From NCBI GenBank assembly GCA_015852425.1, contig JAAAIG010000587.1:1-16722 (forward strand): a DNA stretch of 16,722 nt, read 5' to 3'. Every line of letters starts with the position of its first letter. Position 1 is the stretch's first letter. The DNA comes from Gryganskiella cystojenkinii (taxonomy: Eukaryota; Mortierellomycota; Mortierellomycetes; Mortierellales; Mortierellaceae). Shown piece by piece: positions 1 through 8,027 of the stretch. The notes beneath the pieces were generated by a model. It made no database searches. It was not told the origin of the DNA and was given only the letters and a program-made list of their open reading frames with translations. The position numbers and the translations under genes were made by a program.

Positions 1-631
1 ACTGGGTTGAACTCGTTCGCGTAGAACTTGTTTACTTACAGCTAACCGATAATAAACCCCCCACAATCGCGAGGGACCTTTGACAAGAAACCGGACCCAA
101 GAGTGCGTCAAAGAGTGGGAAGAGATCGAATAGAGAATAACTCTTGGCATTGTCCACAACAAGAACGCACCAAGGAGCATGTACACGAGCCGCAAGGATT
201 GCAGTCTGCGGGCGCATAGGATGCCAACGCTCAGATATTTCAAGCAGAAGAGACCAGATTTGTACCGTCTACGAGTTAGGACTCGGGAGATCCTTTGGTG
301 AACAAGTTACGAGGCAGGGGGTTTGAGACCTTTATTGCGAGGAAACAAGCAAAAGGACGCCTGTTAGCCATTTTGTATAAAGTTGTTGAAGAATTCCAGA
401 ATGTGCTTGAGTGAGGAATGAGTTATCGATGTAATGTTTTACAGAAACAAAAAGATGAGGCTTGGAGGTCAAAACAGGATCGCTACCCGGTAGACTTGCA
501 GTCAAGGAGCGTAGAATGGATACTTGTAGGAAAGGTGGAAACTTTTAAAGGTAGGAAAAGAAAACGGTACCCAAGGACCCTTTCCATGGTCCAAAAAATA
601 ATATTTGCGAGACTGACGGTGATCTTGGGCT
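1..631. other. Gene-free left flank, 3' side of the cyclin gene
   Basis: I see no coding region I can support here. The open frames are short, have no recognisable domain and do not join across plausible splice sites. The stretch should contain the 3' untranslated region of the minus-strand cyclin gene that stops at 632. A minus-strand AATAAA (plus-strand TTTATT at 331-336) is the only classical polyadenylation hexamer I noticed, about 300 bp past the stop, so its use is uncertain. A plus-strand AATAAA at 51-56 could belong to a gene ending left of the window. Confidence 0.5.
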
Positions 632-3262
632 TTAAGAATGGTGTTCTCGGACCCATTTGTCGAGCATCCTTGGAATGCTGCCTAACTTCATGTATTTTTG
701 GTAAGGAGTCGTCCTAGGGATGACAGGATCCTTCAGGAATCGAGACATATCCTCGATCACCGGGGCTAGGTCAATGGTCCTGTAACCAGACTCTTGAACT
801 AAGATCGCAGTCTGTTTCTCAGCAATAATAACGAAGGTCAGATCCATTGAGCGCATCATCATTTATTATATCAATGTATAGACAAGAAAAGAACATACCC
901 ACAAATCGCGACCCATCATACACCGACCAATTTTCAGAGCAGCAGCGGCTTGGAGCGAGGGCTTGTAGAGCAGGAACCGCTTGTCAAACAAGACGGTTTC
1001 AAGGATATATTTTGCGGTCGTCCTTGCCCAGTACTCTCCATCGTCCGCAAGGGAGCATCGACGCAAGAAAGACAACGGCCCTGGCCAACCGAGTTTGTAA
1101 TCCAAAAACAGCAACAACTCGCGTTCACATTGGCGAAACGTCTCTGCATCGACTGGGGTGCCAATCTGGTTCAGGTAATCCGTGTAGACATACGCCATCG
1201 AGTGCGGGTTCCGTTCCTCAAACTTAGCTGCAATCAACACACATGCAACCGCAGCGATTTGATGACGCTCGCGCATCGATAAACTAGAAGACGTGGTCGA
1301 TGAGTCCGTAGAAGACGAGCGAGGAGAGACAAAATTTTGACTCAAGGCTCGATCGAGGAGGTTCACAGCCAAGAACAAGGTCTCGGTAAGAGTCCCGACA
1401 ATAACGCAGATCTTGCTCATAGACTCGATCCAGTTTTGACGCTGACGCCAAAATTCTTCTCCTCTGTTCCAGATAAATGAAAAGTCCGGCGCCAAGAGGA
1501 TCTATAAATGTGAAGGGTGTACATTTAGGTCATTATACTCGCCCTAATGCAAAGACAAAGCGTGGTATCGTTACCTCCAACTCGCGCAAGTATCGGAAAA
1601 TGTCCTCAGAATACTCGCTTTCATAGGCGGGGTCGTCTGCTTCGATCGGTTGAATCTCCACTACCTCTTCCTCTTCATCTTCAGTCGCTGTCACGACTAG
1701 GGCTTCCGTCTCGCTTTCCTCTTCCAGAACGAGAGAGTGTTCTGAGGGTTTAATCTTTTTTGACTCTGAAACTTTCTCATCCTCCTTCTCCCGAGATCGT
1801 TTCTCTGGTCGGAGAGTGACATCAGTATCTGGTCCTTTTGATTCTGGTTCCGTGAGAGCTTGGCTCGTCCCGAGATGACTCTCTGTGATATTCACACCAA
1901 AACGAAGAGAAGGTACTGTTGTTTCTGCCAAAGCTGCTTCAAGTTGGTCGACCTTCCGCTGACGGGCGGACAATGGGATACCTGATCTCAAGGTTGACTG
2001 TTTGGAAACAACCTCTGAACGAGTGGCACTGACACCAGTGGTTGATGCCTCTTGCTGCTGCTGTTGCTTAGACACGGTCGTGAGGAGAGCCGCCTTTTCT
2101 TGGCGAAGACTCTTTTCTAGCTGCTCTGACCGCAACGGAACCGTTCGTCTCGTTGGAGCCAAGAAGCTATGCGCCACAGGATTCTCTTTGTCCAGTTCGG
2201 GTGCAACCTTGACAGAAGAAGATCGAGTGATCATGGTCTGGAAACTCGTAGCAAGTCGAGTCGCAGCTCTCCGGGGTTCACTGACCAAGGTGACCTCATC
2301 CTGATCCAGTTCGCCAGAGCTCGGTCCAGTAGTCTCTTGAAACTCCTTACTGACAATAATTCCTCCATAAGCTGGAGTTTGAGCAGTCTCAGTAGCGAGA
2401 GTATCGTCACGTCGAAGTACGACTGGTCGCGCTGATGGTTTTAGCTGCGCAGGCTCTTTTGGGATCCACGTATAGTCTTTAGATTGAGTAGATGGGCCAG
2501 ATTGTGAGAACTGTGGAGGGAATCGCGGCGCAAAGCTTGATGTTAAGCTTGAGGACCCTTTTTGATGATAAGCCTCGATTCGATCAATGGACGATGAATC
2601 TTTGGGTCCTGTAGTTTGACGTGCAAGAATGCTCGTAGGATCTACCGCGGTCGTTGCAATCACTGCCGTCTTTTTCTTTGTGGAAAGACCGGTCTCTGAT
2701 AACAAACTGGATCTGGCGATCAAATCAGTTGTAGCTGAAGCTGCTGATGCAGCGATGACAACGTTGGTAGAAGTGGTGGCACCGGACGTAGTGGTCGCTC
2801 TTCGGCCTGTGTTATCCTTGGATGTCAAACTCATAGCACGTTTCACAGCCGACTTTGTCGTGGTCCACCCTGTCGTCTTGTTCACTGACTTTTGAACAAG
2901 GGAGGCTCCTTTGGCGGGGTCCAAGGGCTCATCATTAGCTGCTGAGATTCGGTTCTTGGATAAGGTGGACAGAGGGATAGCAGTGGCTGCTCGTCGACTG
3001 GTCGCGATCTTCCTGGCAGTGGATACGCCACCGCCGATAGGTTGCACGTTCAAGTTCTGGTCGTAGCAAGACCAAGTATTACCAAAAAAAAAGGCCGACC
3101 GATTAGTATCAGAAGAAAGAGACCGGAGCCCGTGCTTTGATGTAGTTGGTGGTAATCATGTTTTCTCTTTACCTCTTGCTCAATCGGAGGTTTGTTCTTC
3201 ATGTCATCGTCATTTTTTTTTGTAGGGGCAACAATATTCCGAGTTGGGTGACGACGCTCCAT
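632..3262 (-). CDS. B-type (mitotic-like) cyclin, four exons, 784 aa
   Basis: Exons, in transcript order, are 3262-3173, 3056-1575, 1501-899 and 811-632 (stop TAA). All three junctions are phase 0 and give 30+494+201+59 residues. The start ATG at 3262-3260 has A at -3 and G at +4. Residues 1-500 are low-complexity and Ser/Thr-rich, with a KEN box (320-322), an RxxL (RSSL, about 145), a Gln run (about 360-365) and basic and acidic patches near 450-500. The motif DDPAYESEYSEDIFRYLRELE (about 504-524, quoted loosely) is the classical lead-in to the B-type cyclin fold. ETLFLAVNLLDR (564-575), AAKFEE (615-620), FLRRCS, AKYILE, YKPS-AAA and W-TAIL-ESGY follow in the canonical order of the two cyclin boxes. 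Cyclins bind and activate a cyclin-dependent kinase; KEN-bearing ones are typically degraded by APC/C. At 784 residues it is longer than typical mitotic cyclins, mostly because of the N-terminus. The first box is divergent (see findings). I am confident of the family and moderately sure of the mitotic class. Confidence 0.9.
812..898 (-). other. Cyclin intron 3 (87 bp)
   Basis: The donor is TGG|GTATGT and the acceptor AAACAG|ACT, phase 0. A CTGAC branch-like site lies about 25 nt upstream of the acceptor. The join gives W-T-A-I-L-V-Q-E-S-G-Y, which matches the conserved W-T-x-x-L----x-x-Y segment of the second cyclin box. A second in-frame acceptor (GCTGAG) lies 6 nt upstream and would add Lys-Gln. 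Confidence 0.85.
1502..1574 (-). other. Cyclin intron 2 (73 bp)
   Basis: The donor is GAG|GTAACG directly after FRYLRELE, and the acceptor is ATTTATAG|ATC, phase 0. Without splicing the frame stops 13 codons later. Removal joins the B-cyclin lead-in motif to the cyclin box. Confidence 0.85.
2181..2189 (-). other. KEN box degron in the cyclin
   Basis: The codons AAA GAG AAT on the minus strand encode Lys-Glu-Asn at residues 320-322, followed by Pro, in the disordered N-terminal half. KEN boxes are recognised by APC/C co-activators of the Cdh1/Cdc20 class. A following Pro is common in working KEN boxes. No strong RxxLxxxxN destruction box accompanies it; RSSL near residue 145 is the closest match. 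Confidence 0.6.
3057..3172 (-). other. Cyclin intron 1 (116 bp)
   Basis: The donor is GAG|GTAAAG and the acceptor CGACCAG|AAC, phase 0. A near-consensus fungal branch site, TACTAAT, lies upstream of a run of nine T and the acceptor. Splicing joins the 30-residue first exon to the long second exon. Confidence 0.75.
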
Positions 3263-3708
3263 AGTGATGTTGTTGGGTCTTCGAGTTGCCGTTCTGTGAT
3301 TATCCTTTGGTGGCAAAAAGGATAGGAGAAGAAGTCTGTGATGTGTGGACCGAGCGTCAAGAAAGATTACCCTTTTTCACTATGGCTGAGTAGAGTAGAG
3401 TTGGGTTGGCAAGGGTAGAGATAAAGAAGTGTAGTAGAGACGAAATGTCCATGAAAAAGTGAAAGGTGAGTGGGGAGCAGAGGAAAGATTAAGATGTGGA
3501 AAGGAAAAAGAATGAAGAAAGGCAAAAGGAAGAAGCTTTCCCACCACATCGGGCCGCGTTATCTTGTTGGTGCTCGCGACTCTTTGTTCCCTTTTGCATC
3601 CAAAGATATTGACCAGAGCGAGTGCTCCAACAGTAGTCTGCGCTTCCCGTTTATTAGGACGATCGTTGATATGGTGAACACACATGCAGGCAACATAACC
3701 TAAGCCCC

Positions 3709-3714
3709 ACGCGT
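3709..3714. promoter_or_regulatory. MluI cell-cycle box-like motif (ACGCGT)
   Basis: ACGCGT is the core site bound by MBF-type (Mbp1/Swi6 APSES) complexes that drive G1/S genes in ascomycete yeasts. It lies about 450 bp upstream of the cyclin start and about 155 bp upstream of the other gene. A single 6-bp match can occur by chance; only its position beside a cyclin makes it worth noting. Confidence 0.3.
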
Positions 3715-3750
3715 TGACTCCCTCCCCGTCTGCAACAGGGTCTGTCTTCA

Positions 3751-3762
3751 CACGTGACCAAT
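3751..3762. promoter_or_regulatory. Adjacent CACGTG E-box and CCAAT box
   Basis: CACGTG (3751-3756) and CCAAT (3758-3762) are separated by one base, as CACGTGACCAAT. CACGTG is a typical bHLH-factor site, and CCAAT is bound by the HAP/NF-Y complex. The pair sits just upstream of the TATA-like element of the plus-strand gene. Confidence 0.4.
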
Positions 3763-3783
3763 GGATGCCCACCGTAGTGACCG

Positions 3784-3789
3784 TATAAA
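3784..3789 (+). promoter_or_regulatory. TATA-like box
   Basis: TATAAA lies 81 bp before the start codon at 3870 and is followed by a pyrimidine-rich run, a common arrangement for a fungal transcription start region. The start site itself cannot be read from the sequence. Confidence 0.4.
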
Positions 3790-3830
3790 CTTTTCTTTTT
3801 GTTTGTTTTGTTCAACTCCATTCCAACAGG

Positions 3831-3860
3831 ACATCAAAGGACATCAAAGGACATCAAAGG
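3831..3860 (+). repeat. Triplicated 10-mer in the 5' leader
   Basis: ACATCAAAGG occurs three times in perfect tandem, followed by a partial fourth copy beginning ACA. The array ends nine bases before the ATG at 3870, so it probably lies in the transcribed leader. It could arise by slippage or could be bound by a protein. Confidence 0.85.
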
Positions 3861-3869
3861 ACAGCATCG

Positions 3870-4595
3870 ATGGCTCACATGTACAGATTCACCCATGAGG
3901 CCGTCAGCCTTGTTTCCTCATCAGACAACCAAGAGTCAGAGACAACCTCAATCCCTGCCGAGATCACCCTCGGCAACCTGACCATGTTCTCCGCTGTCCT
4001 CTTCATGAACGAGTTCCGCAAGGTAGGCATGGATTCTGTCGATGTCGCAAAAACCTGTAACATGTCCGAATGGCGTCGTCGTCTCTACAGAGGATCCACC
4101 AAACCTGAGAACGAAGATGACGAGGACAACATCATGGACCTCCCCCCAAAGCCGACTTCTCAAGCCGGTCAGATCTACGCCACCGCATCAAGCGCAGCAG
4201 ACAACAATAGCAAAGAGACTTTCAACGCCTTCTTGTTTGCGCATCATCGACCCTCACTCCCCAAGACGATTCCCTCATCGACAGGAGCTACATGTACCTC
4301 GTTGTCATCCGAAGCTCAGAACCTGATCGCTTCCAAGGGCGCTACGCATATCTGGCTCTGCGGATCGGATCCTGAGCAACGTAGACTTCACCTCATGTCC
4401 AAGATCCTGAATCAACTCGAGCAGGATGTCGCGGAGTGGAAAGCATCTGGAGAAGGATCCGGCGTACTCTCTGTCAATACAATTCCTGAGGCATTCCCAG
4501 CTATGGTCAAGTTCCTGGTCAAGAGCGGATTTCAGGGAGGAGAACGGGTCATTGGTGGAGAGAATGGGAAGGTCTTGTACTGGAAGGAGATTTAG
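3870..4595 (+). CDS. Intronless hypothetical protein, 241 aa
   Basis: I do not recognise this protein. It is a single uninterrupted frame of 241 codons, from ATG (the first in the leader) to TAG, with codon use like a real gene. It has no signal peptide and no membrane segment, so a soluble intracellular location is likely. Residues 1-75 look folded and end in a basic patch (W-R-R-R-L-Y-R, 68-74). An acidic linker (about 80-90) and a Ser/Thr/Ala-rich stretch (95-145) look disordered. Residues 147-241 look folded again: a strand THIWLCG (159-165), an amphipathic helix (about 168-192) and a C-terminal part with a Gly-rich turn (223-233) ending V-L-Y-W-K-E-I. The upstream TATA-like box and a downstream AATAAA support expression. 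It is divergent from the cyclin gene. No function is proposed. Confidence 0.8.
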   Translation: MAHMYRFTHEAVSLVSSSDNQESETTSIPAEITLGNLTMFSAVLFMNEFRKVGMDSVDVAKTCNMSEWRRRLYRGSTKPENEDDEDNIMDLPPKPTSQAGQIYATASSAADNNSKETFNAFLFAHHRPSLPKTIPSSTGATCTSLSSEAQNLIASKGATHIWLCGSDPEQRRLHLMSKILNQLEQDVAEWKASGEGSGVLSVNTIPEAFPAMVKFLVKSGFQGGERVIGGENGKVLYWKEI

Positions 4596-4615
4596 ATCGT
4601 TGAAAGTAAAAGTCA

Positions 4616-4621
4616 AATAAA
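4616..4621 (+). terminator. Polyadenylation signal AATAAA
   Basis: AATAAA lies 21 bases after the TAG stop of the 241-residue gene, a normal distance for a fungal polyadenylation signal. The cleavage site is not visible. Confidence 0.55.
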
Positions 4622-7050
4622 AACAAGCGACCATAGGAAAAACAAAATCGCGATCAACCTTCGAAGACGATGACCACACGTGACCTGGCAACGAAAAGAC
4701 AATCAGCGGGCGATCAGTTTTGTTGTGAGTTGTCAGCTAAAACAAAAGATGCCAAAGAAAATACGGGCGCACCATATCACGGTACCCTTTGCACCATGTA
4801 CGAGCAAAAAAAAGAGGCATAGTTTGACGAATTCTTGTAGGTGTACAAAAAAAACATCAGGCCATTGTCGGGTCTTGGTGCCACAAGACGAAAAACTTGA
4901 AAAAAAGACAACGCTCTGCGATGAAAGACCACAGTACTGTATTGTAGTGGTGATTTACTGTACTGACGAGAGTCATGAAGACAAAGGTGAATCTGGGTCC
5001 GGTCTTTTGATAGAAGGTTCCTAACCAGAGTTCCCGTTTGTGATTATGGCCATAGAGAAGGTTATTTGTGGGAATTCTCTGCTGTGTTGCGATGTTCCCT
5101 ATTTAATCCATAACAATAAAGGCCTCGTTGACATTTGTGTCTGGATCCACCTTTTTTCCATAACCAACGGGCAGCATTCGAACTTGTGAGAGAGAAAAGA
5201 CAGGAATGAAATAAAAAATAAAATAAAATCCACAAGCTCTCCAAAAAAAAAAAAAAGCAAAGATAATAGGTTTGTCCCTCTCAAAAAGCATGTGCTAAAG
5301 CTGTCTGTGCTTCCAGACTATTACAGTATACTTTTCTGTCCGTGTCAGATCGATTGTGCACTCGAGAATTGAGAGTACCGATTGCCGTTGTCATGAGCCA
5401 ACGATCCCGTTCCTCTCTTTATGAATCGATCCTCCGAAGTACGTGGCGATTCATTACAGAGACGAGTCCTTTAGGGCTTCCCAACGTCGCTGATGGGTCA
5501 GATAGAGGAGATCAAGGATGTGAAACGGACCATCTTTGCTGTTTTGTGGGTAAGGAAGCTTTGAGAAGCAAAGAAAGAAAAAAAGAGTTTTTGAGAGCCT
5601 TCAACATCGGTCCACCAAACTAATCCATTTGTGGGCAAACTGGAACCTGCTGGGCACACGATAGAGACGCGATCCAAGCACGCGACCCACATAAAGTTCT
5701 TTTCCCAAGGTCTCGACCTTTCAGGCCTGCTCAAGTGAAAATAGGAAGCAACAGTAGTCGCGCACTGGGCGTTAAAAGGCAAAGTTCTTCTTCGGCGGTC
5801 CCGCGGCATATCGGAATATCGAGTTGGTTGTTTGAGAGGCAACCGAGATTAACGACTCTTTTCTCCATCTTCAAGAGTTTTGACCCCACACAAGTATCCT
5901 CCTAAAGCAACAACCGTCTATATTTTTCAGGTTTTACTCAGTAAACCACTTTCTACTCTATTGACGGGGTGTGTTCCAGACTTTTAAGAGCACAAAAATA
6001 TGAAAACTTTCAGCATAAACAAACCAACTTTCCAGAAAGACCGCCCTGAGAGAACTGGTGGCCTTCAAAAACAACTTTGTGACTTTGTGACCAACAGATT
6101 TTTTTTGTTCTCCACAGACACGCATGCTTGGTTGTGGGCTGACTCGATTCTTATTTACGATATTGATGCAGAGTCGGACATCCAGGCCTCTTTAACGGTA
6201 ACTGAGCACACATAGTGTGCATTCGAAAGGTTACAGATGCAGGGGCAGGGGCAGGGAATCGATGAGCGATGACAAAATAAAAAAGTCGCTGAGCGCCCAA
6301 TTCACTGCACATGAAGAGGACGTCAATTGGGCCACGGTCCTCCACATTTTTATTTTATGTTTTTGTAGACGAATGTTATTGTTTGCCTCATTCCCCGTCT
6401 ACAAAAATTGTTTGCTTACCAGCGCATTGGACACTCTGGATCGATTCTCGTAAAGTGTGTTGAAGAGAAAGAAAACAAGAGGCGAGTGCCAAAACAAACA
6501 AGAAAACAGAGTGCTCACACATCAGAGAAGAAAAAAAACCTTGTTGCCAGGCATGCTTTTCGTTTCGTTTTGTTCACTTCTCGCGCGGTCGATTATCCGT
6601 ATGCTCACACTCACTATCACATCCCCCCTTCTGGGGCCTATAACAAGGTTCTCTCTCCTTTCGACAAGTGCTCTCGCCGTCTCGAAGTTTCTTCTTCCTT
6701 CTCCACTTGACTGTGCAATCACCTCATTGGGTGCACTTTGGACAACCTTCATAAAAAAGAGATCGGTGAATCGGTAAAACCGCAACCCAGCCCGTGTCTT
6801 TCCCGTGCAGCATTTGGCGAGGCTTCAACAGCGGCACAGAAACCTTGAGCTCGCGAGAAAAGAGCAGCAGCAGTAATAAAGACCTCCAATGTGGAGGAAG
6901 GACCAATATGTCAACGCCAATCCACAAACACACCACCGCAACTGCCCATCGCACACAGGTCGTCGACCTCTCCACTTGTTGGACCAGGCGAAGGCTCCTT
7001 TGCGACAACATCGAACAATACTACCGCAGAAACTCTTCCTCGTTTGCTCG
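4622..7050. other. Long gene-free interval
   Basis: About 2.4 kb without a coding region I can support. Open frames here are short, show no domain, and do not join through convincing splice sites. I saw no tRNA B-box-like sequence and no transposon ends. Low-complexity spots include a 14-A run near 5243 and a (CAGGGG) hexamer array at 6240-6256. The stretch may contain distal regulatory DNA or a non-coding transcript, but nothing in the sequence shows this. Confidence 0.5.
6240..6256 (+). repeat. Short CAGGGG hexamer array
   Basis: CAGGGG is repeated twice and followed by CAGGG, giving three consecutive G-runs in 17 bases. A fourth G-run would be needed for a simple intramolecular quadruplex and is not adjacent, so I treat it as a minor tandem repeat. 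Confidence 0.7.
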
Positions 7051-7205
7051 GCTTTAATATTTTTTACTCCTCTGTTCTCTCTTCTTCCCCTTTTACCTCA
7101 CCCGTCTCCTCTTCCGCGTCATATACCCTTCGTCTCTCTGTTCCTCCTTCATCCTTCCGCCCCCCTCTCCTTTCCTCTTTCCTCCTTCTCCTCCCTCACT
7201 GACTC
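7051..7205 (+). promoter_or_regulatory. Pyrimidine-rich tract upstream of the giant gene
   Basis: This stretch is strongly C/T-biased on the plus strand, and pyrimidine-rich DNA continues in patches to about 7640. CT-rich blocks are common in promoters and leaders of highly expressed fungal genes. The strand bias matches the orientation of the gene starting at 8028. The role is inferred. Confidence 0.4.
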
Positions 7206-7607
7206 CACCCTCACTCCTTCAACAGGCTTTCACATCCACCTTTAACAGGTCCTACAGGCAAGTGCGCTAACCTGCTTCTTCCTTGCATCTTCGCCCGTCC
7301 TCCAATCCTCTCGACACCTTCTCTCTTTTGATAGAACCTCAATCCTCTTTTTTCACCACTATCACTCTTCTTTCGCCCTCTGTGCAGATGCAACAAACAA
7401 ACACGCGACCTCAACAACAACCTCCGTCCCACCAACACTAGTCCAAATTAAGTCTTTTAGAAACCGGCTTTTACTGCACGACTCAGCTTCCCAATCCCCA
7501 CAGCCACCTGCATCACCATGGCCATCATTCTGATAAAAAAAGTTCCTTTCCCTCCCCTCCCCTGATCGACACTATCCTCTCCTCCCCTTTTTCGTCGTAC
7601 CCTTCAT

Positions 7608-7696
7608 CCAATCGCCCTGAATTTTTTTGTCCCTATTGAGCCGGGAAGTGAACGAAGAGACAGTTGCAACCAAAGAGATAAGATTCGGGAACCAAT
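7608..7696 (+). promoter_or_regulatory. Two CCAAT boxes
   Basis: CCAAT occurs at 7608-7612 and again at 7692-7696, the second within CCAATCAG, which is the full NF-Y/HAP-type consensus. They lie about 420 and 330 bp upstream of the start codon at 8028. No clear TATA box follows. Confidence 0.35.
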
Positions 7697-7940
7697 CAGG
7701 CATTTTTCTTTACTGGTGCTCTTCACACAATCGCTCTTCTCCACAACCTCGATGCGATTTTTTTCTGGGCGTACCTCGCTTTCAGTACCCTGTTCCCCTT
7801 CTGCTTACATGTTGCTGGACAGCGGACACGCATACACACATGTGCTCTCGATAACGCCTTCCACCCCTTCACACTGTCTTTTTTTTTGAACAATTTCAAA
7901 AACGATCGGCCGGCAAGTGTGTTAACCATGGTCCTCTTCA

Positions 7941-7983
7941 TTTTTTTTTTTTTTTTTTGTGTTAACACTTTTGTCGTATCCAG
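7941..7983 (+). other. Possible 3' splice site of a 5'-UTR intron
   Basis: A run of 18 T (7941-7958) is followed by GTGTTAAC, whose TTAAC resembles a branch site, and 18 bases later by TATCCAG at 7983. This order of polypyrimidine tract, branch-like site and AG looks like an acceptor 45 bases before the start codon. No single donor stands out; candidates lie near 7259 (a GC-type site) and 7917. It may simply be a T-rich promoter element. Confidence 0.3.
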
Positions 7984-8027
7984 GAACGAGAAAAAAAAGG
8001 AGTCGATTCAAACCTCTCTTTTAAAAA

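Larger units (their letters stand above)
3263..3869. promoter_or_regulatory. Shared divergent promoter region
   Basis: This 607-bp spacer separates the start codons of the minus-strand cyclin and the plus-strand 241-residue gene. It holds no convincing coding region. The cyclin-proximal half is purine-rich on the plus strand. The other half contains ACGCGT (3709-3714), CACGTG (3751-3756), CCAAT (3758-3762), TATAAA (3784-3789), a pyrimidine-rich stretch and then a triplicated 10-mer. The TATA and CT-rich elements are oriented for the plus-strand gene. Co-regulation of both genes is an inference from arrangement. Confidence 0.55.

Noticed and set aside
418..717. 99-codon plus-strand frame
   Set aside because: It overlaps the last cyclin exon on the opposite strand and has no recognisable feature.
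5342..5842. Overlapping frames of 93 (plus) and 114 (minus) codons
   Set aside because: Neither shows a domain, a good start context or linked exons, and they overlap each other.
6240..6256. G-quadruplex
   Set aside because: Only three adjacent G-runs are present.
6000..6785. Several 70-106 codon frames
   Set aside because: Composition is that of AT- and pyrimidine-rich intergenic DNA, and no splice joining gives a longer product.
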